Shown here in pieces: positions 28,774-37,044 of a stretch of DNA of 64,000 bases (its first letter is position 1; every line of letters starts with the position of its first letter). The DNA comes from Sulfurimonas sp. (GTDB taxonomy: Bacteria; Campylobacterota; Campylobacteria; Campylobacterales; Sulfurimonadaceae), in contig NZ_JAQTOD010000002.1 of the NCBI RefSeq assembly GCF_028713515.1, positions 62,001-126,000 of the forward strand, written 5' to 3'. The notes beneath the pieces were generated by a model. The model had not been told where the DNA came from, did no database searches, and saw nothing but the letters and a program-made list of their open reading frames with translations. Made by a program: the position numbers and the translations under genes.

Positions 28774-29187
28774 TTATGAAATTTCTCTCTCTGAGAAAAA
28801 GAATGCAATTTCTACAGCTGCATTTTCAACAGAATCACTTCCATGAACTGCATTTGCATCTATATTTTCAGCAAAATCAGCACGAATAGTTCCTGCTGCT
28901 GCTTCTTTTGGGTTAGTTGCTCCCATAAGATCGCGGTTTTTTTGCATTGCATTTTCACCTTTTAAAACCGAAACAACAACTGGACCGCTAATCATGAAAT
29001 CAACTAAGTCTCCAAAGAAAGGTCTCTCTGCATGAACTGCATAAAAAGCTTCAGCATCTGCACGAGAAAGTTGAATCTTTCTTGTTGCTGCTATTTTTAA
29101 ACCATTACTCTCGAAACGGTCTAAGATTTTTCCAACAACACCCTTTGCTACAGCATCTGGCTTTATGATTGATAGAGTACGCTCCAT
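28774..29187 (-). CDS. ndk: Nucleoside diphosphate kinase
   Basis: Equalises nucleoside triphosphate pools. The N-terminal [12 protein letters not shown], the substrate segment and the active-site His in [10 protein letters not shown] (about residue 115) are clear. Length 137. The ATG is preceded by AGGAG. Confidence 0.96.
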   Translation of the reverse strand: MERTLSIIKPDAVAKGVVGKILDRFESNGLKIAATRKIQLSRADAEAFYAVHAERPFFGDLVDFMISGPVVVSVLKGENAMQKNRDLMGATNPKEAAAGTIRADFAENIDANAVHGSDSVENAAVEIAFFFSEREIS

Positions 29188-29293
29188 AAAATCTCCTATT
29201 GATTATATAAAATTAGAGTGGAATTATATCGGAAAAAGAGTGTGTTTTAAATTAAATTGGAAAATTTATCGATTGAAAAGATTTAGATGGGGG

Positions 29294-29320
29294 ATTACAA
29301 AGTGAAAAACACTTTGTAAT
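29294..29320 (-). terminator. Hairpin after the ferredoxin gene
   Basis: Perfect 11-bp inverted repeat (ATTACAAAGTG and complement) with a 5-nt loop of A, placed 6 nt beyond the ferredoxin stop codon on the minus strand. There is no long T-run, so it may also protect the mRNA end. Confidence 0.55.
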
Positions 29321-29325
29321 TGGAA

Positions 29326-29610
29326 TTATTTTACTACAGGTTCTCTGTTTGAACGCTGAGCATCAGTAATATCTTCGCGGTGAGATGGACTTTCGCCAAT
29401 TTCACTCCAAGTTATACATCCTTCAGTAGGACAAGCAGTAGCACATGCCGGCTCATCATGATGTCCAACACACTCTACACATTTGTCACTATATACATAA
29501 TAAATTTCTTCTCCAGTTGGATTATCATCCTCATCAACAATCGCTTCTACTGGGCACTCGTCAATACAAGCACCACAGTTAATACAAGTATCACCAATAA
29601 TTACTGCCAT
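29326..29610 (-). CDS. 2[4Fe-4S] ferredoxin
   Basis: A 94-residue low-potential electron carrier. The first cluster motif is CINCGACIDECP. The second is CVECVGHHDEPACATACP, with an eight-residue insertion between the second and third Cys, as in the YfhL/Alvin type ferredoxins. Electron donor and acceptor are unknown; in autotrophs of this group such ferredoxins serve the reductive TCA cycle, which is an inference. AGGAG precedes the ATG. Confidence 0.92.
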   Translation of the reverse strand: MAVIIGDTCINCGACIDECPVEAIVDEDDNPTGEEIYYVYSDKCVECVGHHDEPACATACPTEGCITWSEIGESPSHREDITDAQRSNREPVVK

Positions 29611-29688
29611 AATAGTCTCCTAATTTTATTTTCGTGATAAGTTTAGCTAAAGATTTTTAAAGATAGCTAAAAAAGCTTTTTTCGAACA

Positions 29689-29711
29689 AGTAACAATAGG
29701 AATCTGTTACT
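29689..29711 (-). terminator. Hairpin after metK
   Basis: Inverted repeat AGTAACA / TGTTACT with a 9-nt loop, 47 nt beyond the metK stop on the minus strand, followed on that strand by TTGTT and another T-rich stretch. A second palindrome (A6GCT6-like, 29668-29682) lies just downstream. Confidence 0.45.
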
Positions 29712-29757
29712 CTTTTGTAAGCAACAAATTTCATACTGCTAAACTTGATAATTGTTA

Positions 29758-30915
29758 TTAAATGTTTAGATATTTTTTGATATCTTCTGCTCTATCTGTT
29801 TTTTCCCATGAGAACCCATCTTCTTCTCTTCCAAAATGCCCGTATGCGGCAGTTTTTCTATATATTGGGCGAAGAAGGTCAAGTGAAGTGATTATTCCTT
29901 TTGGAGATAGGTCAAAAAGTGCTTTCACACACTCTTCTATTTTTTCCTCTTCAACTTTACCCGTACCGTGCGTATCAACCATGATTGAAACTGGTTTCGC
30001 TACACCAATAGCATAAGCAACTTGGATTGTAGCTTTATCACAAGCACCTGACGCAACAAGGTTTTTTGCTACATGTCTAGCCGCATAAGCCGCACTTCTA
30101 TCTACTTTGGTTGGGTCTTTTCCAGAGAAAGCACCGCCGCCGTGTGGACAACTTCCGCCGTAAGTATCTACGATGATTTTTCGTCCAGTTAGTCCAGCAT
30201 CACCCTGTGGTCCACCGATTACAAAGTTACCTGTTGGATTAATGTGAAAAACAACATCTTTACTCATAAGCTCCGCCGGAATAACTTTACTTATAACCTC
30301 TTTGATAACATCTTCATGAATCTTCTCTTGAGGTATATCTGGAGCGTGTTGTGTTGAAATAACTACAGTCTCAACTGAAACCGGCATACCGTCTATGTAT
30401 TTAACACTTATTTGTGCTTTTCCATCAGGACGAAGATATGGAATAATTCCCTCTTTACGAACTTGTGCCAATCTTTGAGTTAGTCTATGAGCCAAATGAA
30501 TTGGAAGTGGCATTAAAACATCTGTTTCACGACAAGCATAACCAAACATAAGACCTTGATCTCCTGCTCCTATCTCACCACCAGCTTGATCAACACCTTG
30601 ATTTATGTCTGCTGATTGCTCACCAATTCCATTTAGCACTGCCGCTGAGCGATAATCAAAACCATAAGTTGCATCAGTGTAACCAATCTCTTGGATAACT
30701 TTTCTTGCAATCTCTTGCATCGGGGCATAAGCCGTTGTTTTTAATTCGCCTGCAATTACACAAAAACCATTAGATACTAGTGTCTCACACGCAACGCGTG
30801 CATTAGCATCTCGTTCAATAATATAATCCAGAATTGCATCACTAATCTGATCTGCCATCTTATCAGGATGCCCTTCTGTTACAGACTCTGAAGTAAATAT
30901 ATACTCTTTTGTCAT
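29758..30915 (-). CDS. metK: S-adenosylmethionine synthetase
   Basis: Makes SAM from methionine and ATP. The ATP-binding [16 protein letters not shown] lies at residues 16-31, [12 protein letters not shown] near 118 and the P-loop-like [19 protein letters not shown] near 260. Length of 385 residues is normal. A hairpin leader ends at the start codon (see separate entry). Confidence 0.97.
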   Translation of the reverse strand: MTKEYIFTSESVTEGHPDKMADQISDAILDYIIERDANARVACETLVSNGFCVIAGELKTTAYAPMQEIARKVIQEIGYTDATYGFDYRSAAVLNGIGEQSADINQGVDQAGGEIGAGDQGLMFGYACRETDVLMPLPIHLAHRLTQRLAQVRKEGIIPYLRPDGKAQISVKYIDGMPVSVETVVISTQHAPDIPQEKIHEDVIKEVISKVIPAELMSKDVVFHINPTGNFVIGGPQGDAGLTGRKIIVDTYGGSCPHGGGAFSGKDPTKVDRSAAYAARHVAKNLVASGACDKATIQVAYAIGVAKPVSIMVDTHGTGKVEEEKIEECVKALFDLSPKGIITSLDLLRPIYRKTAAYGHFGREEDGFSWEKTDRAEDIKKYLNI

Positions 30916-30957
30916 CGATTTTCCTTATTGAGATACAGAGTCCAGCTCCGTAAATCG
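30916..30957 (-). promoter_or_regulatory. Structured leader directly before the metK start codon
   Basis: In the minus-strand RNA, CGAUUU at the upstream side pairs with AAAUCG that touches the AUG, and inside it ACGGAG pairs with CUCUGU around a 5-nt loop (one G-U pair). The outer helix would hide the bases between the weak ribosome binding site (AAGGAA) and the AUG. A SAM-sensing or translational control role is a guess from place and shape; no known SAM riboswitch class was recognised. Confidence 0.35.
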
Positions 30958-31072
30958 TCGCAAGTATATCATATATTTATTATTTCTTAAACCGTATAAA
31001 ATGGCTAAATTAATTATAAATCTATTACTATAGTTTCGTTAAAATTGCACAAACAACTTAAAAGGATTATAT

Positions 31073-31669
31073 ATGTTAGTAACAAATAAAGCTCCAGATT
31101 TTACGGCTACGGCGGTTTTGGCAGATGGCTCGATTGATGAAAAATTTAACTTAATGAAAAACTTAGGTGCAAAAGGTGCCGTGCTATTTTTCTACCCACT
31201 TGACTTTACTTTTGTATGTCCATCTGAAATCATTGCGTTTTCTCATAGAGTTGAAGATTTTAAAAGTCGTGGCATAAATGTTATTGGTGTTTCAGTTGAT
31301 AGCCAGTTTTCACACTTTGCATGGAGAGAAACTCCTATTGAAAAAGGTGGTATCGGAAGAGTTAAATATCCACTTGTTGCAGATTTAACTAAACAGATCT
31401 CAAAAGATTATGATGTTTTGTTTGGAGAATCAGTTGCTCTTCGTGGAAGTTTTTTAATTGATGGCAAAGGTGTGATTCGTCATGCTGTGATAAATGACTT
31501 GCCCCTTGGAAGAAATATTGACGAAATGATTCGTATGGTAGATGCAATGCAGTTTACCGATGAGCATGGTGAAGTTTGTGCCGCTGGTTGGGTAAAAGGT
31601 GATGAGGGCATGAAAGCAACAACTGCTGGCGTTGCTGAATATTTGGCGAAAAATAGCGAAAAATTATAA
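31073..31669 (+). CDS. 2-Cys peroxiredoxin (AhpC/Tsa family)
   Basis: Reduces hydrogen peroxide and organic peroxides. The peroxidatic Cys lies in FTFVCPSEI (about residue 49) and the resolving Cys in GEVCAAGW (about residue 170), which makes it a typical 2-Cys enzyme. Length of 198 residues. AAAGGA precedes the ATG. It is followed by a clear terminator. Confidence 0.95.
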   Translation: MLVTNKAPDFTATAVLADGSIDEKFNLMKNLGAKGAVLFFYPLDFTFVCPSEIIAFSHRVEDFKSRGINVIGVSVDSQFSHFAWRETPIEKGGIGRVKYPLVADLTKQISKDYDVLFGESVALRGSFLIDGKGVIRHAVINDLPLGRNIDEMIRMVDAMQFTDEHGEVCAAGWVKGDEGMKATTAGVAEYLAKNSEKL

Positions 31670-31673
31670 AAAA

Positions 31674-31699
31674 AGAAAAGAGGAATTTGTTCCTTTTTT
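31674..31699 (+). terminator. Rho-independent terminator after the peroxiredoxin gene
   Basis: Short stem AAGAGGAA / TTCCTTTT with loop TTTG, followed by a run of T. It lies 5 nt after the stop codon. Confidence 0.65.
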
Positions 31700-31728
31700 C
31701 ACCCCATCAAACTCTCTCCAAGATTAGA

Positions 31729-31734
31729 TATAAT
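31729..31734 (+). promoter_or_regulatory. -10 box for tRNA-Arg
   Basis: TATAAT ending 8 nt before the first base of the mature tRNA, so the primary transcript starts almost at the tRNA 5' end. Confidence 0.5.
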
Positions 31735-31742
31735 TCCACTTC

Positions 31743-31819
31743 GCGTTATTAGCTCAGCTGGATAGAGCAACGGCTTCCTAAGCTGTAGGCCGCAGGTTCA
31801 AATCCTGCATAGCGCACCA
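31743..31819 (+). tRNA. tRNA-Arg (anticodon CCU)
   Basis: A 77-nt cloverleaf. Acceptor stem GCGTTAT pairs with ATAGCGC (one G-T pair), D-arm GCTC/GAGC, anticodon arm ACGGC/GCTGT with loop TTCCTAA giving anticodon CCT, and T-arm GCAGG/CCTGC with TTCAAAT loop. The 3' CCA is encoded. It reads AGG. Confidence 0.95.
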
Positions 31820-31951
31820 TTTTCATTCACAATGCTCGCTCGTATAGATAAATAAACATTAATTATAGCTATAAAAGCAGAACTCTCTAACACATATACT
31901 TTATTACCTTTTCACAGTAGATAAAGCTATTTTTACATTAAAAATTTTGAG

Positions 31952-31972
31952 ATGAGTCAATGATTGATTCAT
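31952..31972. promoter_or_regulatory. Inverted repeat over the -35 region of the PAS-GGDEF gene
   Basis: Two 10-bp arms (ATGAGTCAAT and ATTGATTCAT) around one base, with a single mismatch. It ends 10 nt before the TATAAT at 31983, so it covers the -35 region and looks like an operator. Confidence 0.45.
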
Positions 31973-31982
31973 ATAAATTTTG

Positions 31983-31988
31983 TATAAT
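31983..31988 (+). promoter_or_regulatory. -10 box for the PAS-GGDEF-PAS gene
   Basis: TATAAT 34 nt upstream of the ATG at 32023 and downstream of the in-frame ATG at 31960, which argues against the earlier start. Confidence 0.5.
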
Positions 31989-32022
31989 ATATATGTATAT
32001 ATCTAAATTAAAATTGGGAAAA

Positions 32023-34239
32023 ATGAATAAATATAGATTAAACTTACACTTTCCGTTAATTGGCTCAGTTCTTGCAATGTTTATTATCACTATATTTAGT
32101 TTTATGTATTTTCAAGAAACTGCAATTCATGGAAATAAAAAAAATATAGTTGATAAATTTTTTAATAATTTAGAGCTAGAATCCGAATACGATACAAAGG
32201 TTTTTTCAAACTTCATCGATATGGTTGGCTCAGATAGCTCAATCATCAAATCATTTGAATCAAAAAATAAAAAAGAGTTATTTGATTTAACTAAACCACT
32301 ATTTGACAAGCTAAACAAAGATATTGACTTAACGCACTTCTATTTTATTTTAAATGATGGCACAGTCTTTTTAAGAGTTCATAACTTTAACAAAGATGGC
32401 GATACAATAAAACGAGCTACATTCCTAGATGCTCAAAAAACAAACTCACTCTCAAGCGGACTTGAGTTTGGCCTTATGAAGAGCTATACACTTCGCGCCG
32501 TAAAACCATGGATTGTAGATGGCAAGAAAATTGGGTATATTGAGTTTGGCAAAGATATAGGCAAGACGATAGAGAGTCTCTCAAAACTTTTGGACACGCA
32601 GATATTTATAGCCGTAAAAAAAGAGATATTTACAGATGCACCAAAAGAGGTAAAAAACAGGCTTAGCGATAAGATATCTACAAAAAATGACTATATCAAA
32701 TACAATACCACTATCATCCCAAAAGAGATAAATGATATCGTAAATGGAAAGTTAAACAATACGGATATAAATCTTGGTGATGGCACATATTTTGTTTCAC
32801 TAGCGCCAATGAAGGATATATCAAAAAAGAAGCTTGGTTCTTTTATCTTTTTAAGTAATGTATCATCTGAACATTCACTTATGTATAGCTCAATCAAAAT
32901 ATTGACTCTGTTTTTAACTGCTCTCACTTTAATATTACTTACAATAGGGTTTGGTTTAATAAAAAGAAGAGAGGACACAATATCTACTCTTACCGAACAG
33001 CTAGACAAAAAAAATAGAAAACTTCAAAAACTTTTTGATATCCAAAAAAACATAATTATTATTTCTGATGGCAAAAAGACTTTGTTGGTAAACGAAGCTA
33101 CATTAAACTTCTTTGCCGTAGAAAGCATAGAAGAATTTAGAAAAATCAGCGAAGATATTAGCGGAAGATTTATTGCTTCGAATGGCTATTTTAGTTTAGA
33201 AAAAGTTCCGAATAATAAAAATTGGATAACAACAATTGAACCATTATCGGGCGATGCAAGAATTATTACTATGAAAGATGCGGATGGTGCATCTCACACA
33301 TTTAATATTTCGATAAGTCAATTTGAAGAGGAACAATACCTAATATCATTTACAGATATAAGTGCAACTATGGTTGAGAAAATTAACTTATCTAAAAAAA
33401 TAGAAAAAGATGAATTAACTGACGCTTTTAATAGAAAATTTTTCAATAAAAATATTGCTTCAATCATAAAGAGTTTAGATAGTCACACCTATCTCGGGGT
33501 TGCAATGATTGATATTGACTTTTTCAAAAAGGTTAATGATACACATGGACACAATGCTGGAGATATTGTCTTGCAGCAGTTTTCACAATACATTAAATCC
33601 TCTATCAGGTTAGATGATTTTTTAATCAGATGGGGCGGTGAAGAGTTTATAATTTTAATCAAAACTAAATCTAAAGAAGCACTTCTAAGAGCAGCCGAAC
33701 ACATAAGACAGAAAATTGAAAAAAGCAAGTTTGATATAGTAGGAAATATTACTTGCAGCATAGGAATCACCATATATATTCCCGGCGAAGACATAATAAG
33801 GACAATAGAGAGAGCCGATATTGCTATGTATAAATCTAAAGAGAGTGGAAGAAACATGGTTAGTCAATTGGAAAACAGTGACACCAATGAACTTGAAGTG
33901 CCTACAAACGAAGAGTGCTTAAGAGCCGTTTTAGATGAAAATGCAATCATAGTTAATTTCGAGTCTAATTTACTAGATAATCATAGATATCTACCTGAAG
34001 AGGTAATTGGTAAAAACTGGTTTGATATATTTATAGATACATCTGACACAAAAGAAACAATGAATTATTTTAAAGAAATACTTTCTGCCAAAGATGGAAA
34101 AATAGATAAACATACAAACGATATTATTCTTAAAGATAAAACTCATATGCTTTTAGATTTTGAAAATACAGTTTTTACAAAAGAGGCAAAGAGATTTGTA
34201 TTGTTTGTAGCAAAAGAGCATAGTGAAACTTATCTGTAG
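32023..34239 (+). CDS. Membrane diguanylate cyclase, Cache-PAS-GGDEF-PAS
   Basis: Makes cyclic di-GMP. From the ATG at 32023 (GGGA upstream) the 738-residue protein has a membrane helix (about 10-30), a periplasmic Cache-type sensor (about 35-275), a second helix (about 285-310), a PAS domain (about 320-445), a GGDEF domain (about 455-620) and a second PAS-like domain at the C-terminus (about 635-735). The active site is intact as GGEEF, and an inhibitory RxxD site (RLDD) lies five residues upstream, so product inhibition is expected. A PAS domain after the GGDEF domain is uncommon. It stands alone, downstream of the tRNA. Confidence 0.88.
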   Translation: MNKYRLNLHFPLIGSVLAMFIITIFSFMYFQETAIHGNKKNIVDKFFNNLELESEYDTKVFSNFIDMVGSDSSIIKSFESKNKKELFDLTKPLFDKLNKDIDLTHFYFILNDGTVFLRVHNFNKDGDTIKRATFLDAQKTNSLSSGLEFGLMKSYTLRAVKPWIVDGKKIGYIEFGKDIGKTIESLSKLLDTQIFIAVKKEIFTDAPKEVKNRLSDKISTKNDYIKYNTTIIPKEINDIVNGKLNNTDINLGDGTYFVSLAPMKDISKKKLGSFIFLSNVSSEHSLMYSSIKILTLFLTALTLILLTIGFGLIKRREDTISTLTEQLDKKNRKLQKLFDIQKNIIIISDGKKTLLVNEATLNFFAVESIEEFRKISEDISGRFIASNGYFSLEKVPNNKNWITTIEPLSGDARIITMKDADGASHTFNISISQFEEEQYLISFTDISATMVEKINLSKKIEKDELTDAFNRKFFNKNIASIIKSLDSHTYLGVAMIDIDFFKKVNDTHGHNAGDIVLQQFSQYIKSSIRLDDFLIRWGGEEFIILIKTKSKEALLRAAEHIRQKIEKSKFDIVGNITCSIGITIYIPGEDIIRTIERADIAMYKSKESGRNMVSQLENSDTNELEVPTNEECLRAVLDENAIIVNFESNLLDNHRYLPEEVIGKNWFDIFIDTSDTKETMNYFKEILSAKDGKIDKHTNDIILKDKTHMLLDFENTVFTKEAKRFVLFVAKEHSETYL

Positions 34240-34288
34240 AAGTTCTTGCTACACGAAAAATAGACTCGCTTTTTTAGTTTTACAAGGA
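34239..34288. repeat. Short palindromic intergenic element, copy A
   Basis: A 50-nt stretch just past the PAS-GGDEF-PAS gene that begins GAAGTTCTTGC and ends TTTTACAAGGA. These ends match, in the same order, the ends of the longer stretch at 60214-60303, and they are partly complementary to each other (TTCTTG / CAAGGA). Confidence 0.35.
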
Positions 34289-34333
34289 ATCCAAAAAATC
34301 ATATCCGCCTAAGAGTCTAGTAGGATATATTTT

Positions 34334-34449
34334 TTAGTATTTAGCATAAGTTAAGTTTTGAAGCTTACTGTTAAGTTCAGCCGTATTTTCACCAATTCCA
34401 TTTGCCACATTTGGTCATAGAGCTAATGCTAGTGGTATTTGAACAGTTA
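34334..34449 (-). pseudogene. Remnant of a chemoreceptor C-terminus (frameshifted)
   Basis: On the minus strand the translation gives CSNTTSISSMT, then after one extra A the frame continues VANGIGENTAELNSKLQN and a stop after 6 more codons. This is nearly the same as the last 30 residues of the methyl-accepting protein at 61091-62734 ([29 protein letters not shown]). Upstream of the Cys the likeness ends at about 34449, seven bases from the helicase stop codon. The rest of the receptor is gone. It is too short and broken to be a gene. Confidence 0.8.
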
Positions 34450-34455
34450 CATAAC

Positions 34456-35724
34456 TCAACTGCCCCTTACAAATCTCAAAGCTTTTTGGTTTACAAAAAC
34501 TATATCTCTCCACTGTTTTCTTGGTGCAATAAGTGTTAATCTTTTTGGATTTGAACTTCTTGAGATTGCTACATAGAACTGTGATGGAGCAAAAATTTCA
34601 TTTGTCTCTACAATCAAATCCTCAATGCTCATGCCTTGTGACTTGTGTATTGTTATGGCAAATGCTAGTTTTATAGGGAACTGATAGACGCTAAATAGCG
34701 ATTCCTCTACAATCTCTTTTTTTGAGCCAATTGATTTTTCTATCCATGACTTCTTACTTTGGGCAATTGCTTCAAGTTTTACAACTGTACCATCACTTTT
34801 CCTAACATATACAAACTCGCTCTCTATTTTTACAACCAAACCTCTCTCACCATTAAAGTAGTTCCATGCGTTTCTTGTAAAAAGTACGGGGGCGCCTAGT
34901 TTTAACTCTAGGTTTTTATCAACTCTTGCATCACTCATAAACCTCTCAATCTCAGCATCTTTGACACTTTTTTGATGTTTTACAACCTCGGCTATTTTTA
35001 TGAAAAGCTCACTCTCAATGAACTCCAACTGATTTTTATTGTGCCTTGAAGCCGACTCATTTTTCCCAAAAAGAAATGTAAACTGACTCAAATCTTGCGG
35101 CAGAGGTTTTATGAACTCATTCAAAATATTATGAACATTCTCATCAACATATCCACTTCTAATATCCTTTAAAAGCTCTATAAAATCCTTATCGTCGGTT
35201 CTATAAATATGAGTTAGTTCCACCACTTCAAACGCAAATTTACTCCATGATGATGACTCAAATGCAAACCTAACTTCAGATGAACCACGAACAACTGGTG
35301 GAAGCTGTAAAAAATCGCCAACTATCAAAAGTGAACCTTTAAAGTCCGCTTGAAGCAGTCTTAGATGCACCATCTCTAAAAGTGCATCACTCACCATTGA
35401 AACCTCATCTATAACAAGAAGACTCATACTAGAGAGTACTTTTTTAACTTTTTTGCTGATGTCAAGCTTACCGTTTAGTTCTAACTCTTTTAAATTTCCG
35501 GCAATTCCAAAATCCAAAAAACTATGAAGCGTTTGTCCATCTATAAGGGTTGCCGCCATTGCAGTTGAGGCTAGTTTTGCAACTTTTTTTGCATCATCTT
35601 CATAGTGCTTTATGATATTTTTTGTAATTGTTGTCTTTCCAACTCCAGCACCACCTGTTAAAAAAACACTCTTTTTATCTTTTAATTTTTCTAAAATATT
35701 GTTTGTTAAATCCATAAACAACAC
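34456..35724 (-). CDS. PIF1-like AAA helicase
   Basis: SF1B DNA helicase related to PIF1 and RecD. Walker A is GGAGVGKTTI (about residue 24), Walker B is LLVIDEVSMV (about 105), motif III is LLIVGDFLQLPPV, and the C-terminal 2B/UvrD-like part has AITIHKSQGMS and FYVAISRSSNPKRL. Length 422. The first ATG-like start (MLF) or the next (MDL, 35715) are both possible. The gene is divergent from the REC-REC-GGDEF gene and its end abuts the chemoreceptor remnant. Confidence 0.88.
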   Translation of the reverse strand: MLFMDLTNNILEKLKDKKSVFLTGGAGVGKTTITKNIIKHYEDDAKKVAKLASTAMAATLIDGQTLHSFLDFGIAGNLKELELNGKLDISKKVKKVLSSMSLLVIDEVSMVSDALLEMVHLRLLQADFKGSLLIVGDFLQLPPVVRGSSEVRFAFESSSWSKFAFEVVELTHIYRTDDKDFIELLKDIRSGYVDENVHNILNEFIKPLPQDLSQFTFLFGKNESASRHNKNQLEFIESELFIKIAEVVKHQKSVKDAEIERFMSDARVDKNLELKLGAPVLFTRNAWNYFNGERGLVVKIESEFVYVRKSDGTVVKLEAIAQSKKSWIEKSIGSKKEIVEESLFSVYQFPIKLAFAITIHKSQGMSIEDLIVETNEIFAPSQFYVAISRSSNPKRLTLIAPRKQWRDIVFVNQKALRFVRGS

Positions 35725-35777
35725 TCTATCAACAGTAATTAAAAATAGAGATAAAAAATGGTAAAATTTTTGACCAA

Positions 35778-35783
35778 TACAAT
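35778..35783 (+). promoter_or_regulatory. -10 box for the REC-REC-GGDEF gene
   Basis: TACAAT 16 nt before the ATG at 35800, with AGGA between. Confidence 0.4.
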
Positions 35784-35799
35784 TTAGGAATCAAAAAAA

Positions 35800-37044
35800 A
35801 TGGAAAGAATTTTAATAATCGAAGACAACAAAACGCTAGCAAAATTAATGGCAAAAAAAATTAGTTCCGAACTTAGTCTAGAAGTTGATATCGCACACTC
35901 TCTTTCTGAAGCAAAACTCTTTACAAAAAAATATAGTTATTTTTTAATACTTACTGATTTAAATCTACCTGATGCTCCAAATGGCGAAGTTGTTGATTAT
36001 ATTTTAGAAAAAAACAATCGTGTTATAGTTTTAAGTGGCAATATAGACAAAGAGTTTAGAAAAAAGATGCTTCAAAAAAATATTATAGATTATGTAAATA
36101 AGGGTGGAGTGGATGATGTTAACTATATTATTCAGTCTATAAAAAGGCTAAAGAAAAATAAAAATCATAAAATATTGGTTGTTGATGACTCTCTCGTATT
36201 TAGAAAACAGATACAAGGTATGCTTGAAAATATGTTTTACAAAGTAATAACCGTAGCCCATGGAGAGGAAGCCCTTGGAATGATTCACTCAAATCAAGAT
36301 ATAAGTCTAGTTTTAACAGACTACAATATGCCAGTTATGAACGGATTAGAGCTAACAAGAGAAATCAGAAAGGAGCATAACAAAAACGATGTTGGCATTA
36401 TTGCCATCTCCTCTGACTCTGACGATGAAACAACTGCTATATTCTTAAAAAGTGGTGCGAACGACTACATCAAAAAGCCTTTCTCCAAAGAGGAGTTTTC
36501 ATGTCGCATAAACAACTCTATAGAAGCTCTTGAGAATATTCAAATCATAACAAATCATACAAATAGAGATTTTTTAACAGGTCTTTATAATAGAAGATAC
36601 TTTTATGAAAATATTGATGGGTACTTTAAAAAAGCAGTGGATGAGAATGAGAAGTTTGCCATTGCTATAATAAACATAGATAACTTCAAAAAGATTAGTG
36701 ACACATTTGGTCATGATGCCGCAGATAGCGCTATAGTTAGCCTAGCTGATGTCCTAAGAGCAACCATAAATCCGGATGATATGGTCGCTAGATTCAATAG
36801 CGAAGAGTTCTGTGTCGTACTAAAGAACACAACCGAAGATGAAATCCTTGAAAAGCTTGAAGAGCTAAAAACAAATGTGCAAAATCACACAACAACCACA
36901 AGTAAAAATGAAAAAATAAACTTCACAATATCTATCGGCGCTGTCTTAAACCGCGAAGATACACTAGATGAGACGATTGGCAAAGCGGATATGCTACTAT
37001 ACAATGCAATGCAAAACAGCACGAACCAAGTTGTACACGACTAA
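35800..37044 (+). CDS. Response regulator, REC-REC-GGDEF with degenerate active site
   Basis: A 414-residue PleD-like protein. The first receiver (about 1-118) has IIEDN and the Asp in ILTDLNLPDAP; the second (about 125-243) has VVDDS, the Asp in VLTDYNMPVMNG and Lys in YIKKPF. The GGDEF domain (about 255-410) keeps FLTGLYNRRYF and DNFKKISDTFGHDAAD, but the signature is FNSEEF in place of GGDEF/GGEEF, and no RxxD inhibitory site precedes it. The two glycines that bind GTP are lost, so the domain may be inactive or serve as a GTP or c-di-GMP sensor. Its end overlaps the VWA gene by 4 nt in convergent order. Confidence 0.85.
   Translation: MERILIIEDNKTLAKLMAKKISSELSLEVDIAHSLSEAKLFTKKYSYFLILTDLNLPDAPNGEVVDYILEKNNRVIVLSGNIDKEFRKKMLQKNIIDYVNKGGVDDVNYIIQSIKRLKKNKNHKILVVDDSLVFRKQIQGMLENMFYKVITVAHGEEALGMIHSNQDISLVLTDYNMPVMNGLELTREIRKEHNKNDVGIIAISSDSDDETTAIFLKSGANDYIKKPFSKEEFSCRINNSIEALENIQIITNHTNRDFLTGLYNRRYFYENIDGYFKKAVDENEKFAIAIINIDNFKKISDTFGHDAADSAIVSLADVLRATINPDDMVARFNSEEFCVVLKNTTEDEILEKLEELKTNVQNHTTTTSKNEKINFTISIGAVLNREDTLDETIGKADMLLYNAMQNSTNQVVHD

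Noticed and set aside
29668-29682. A/T palindrome after metK as a regulatory site
   Set aside because: A simple A-run, GCT, T-run palindrome is common in AT-rich DNA and lies in a terminator region.
31960-32022. Earlier ATG for the PAS-GGDEF-PAS protein
   Set aside because: The -10 box lies between it and the ATG at 32023, which also has GGGA upstream and starts right before the first membrane helix.
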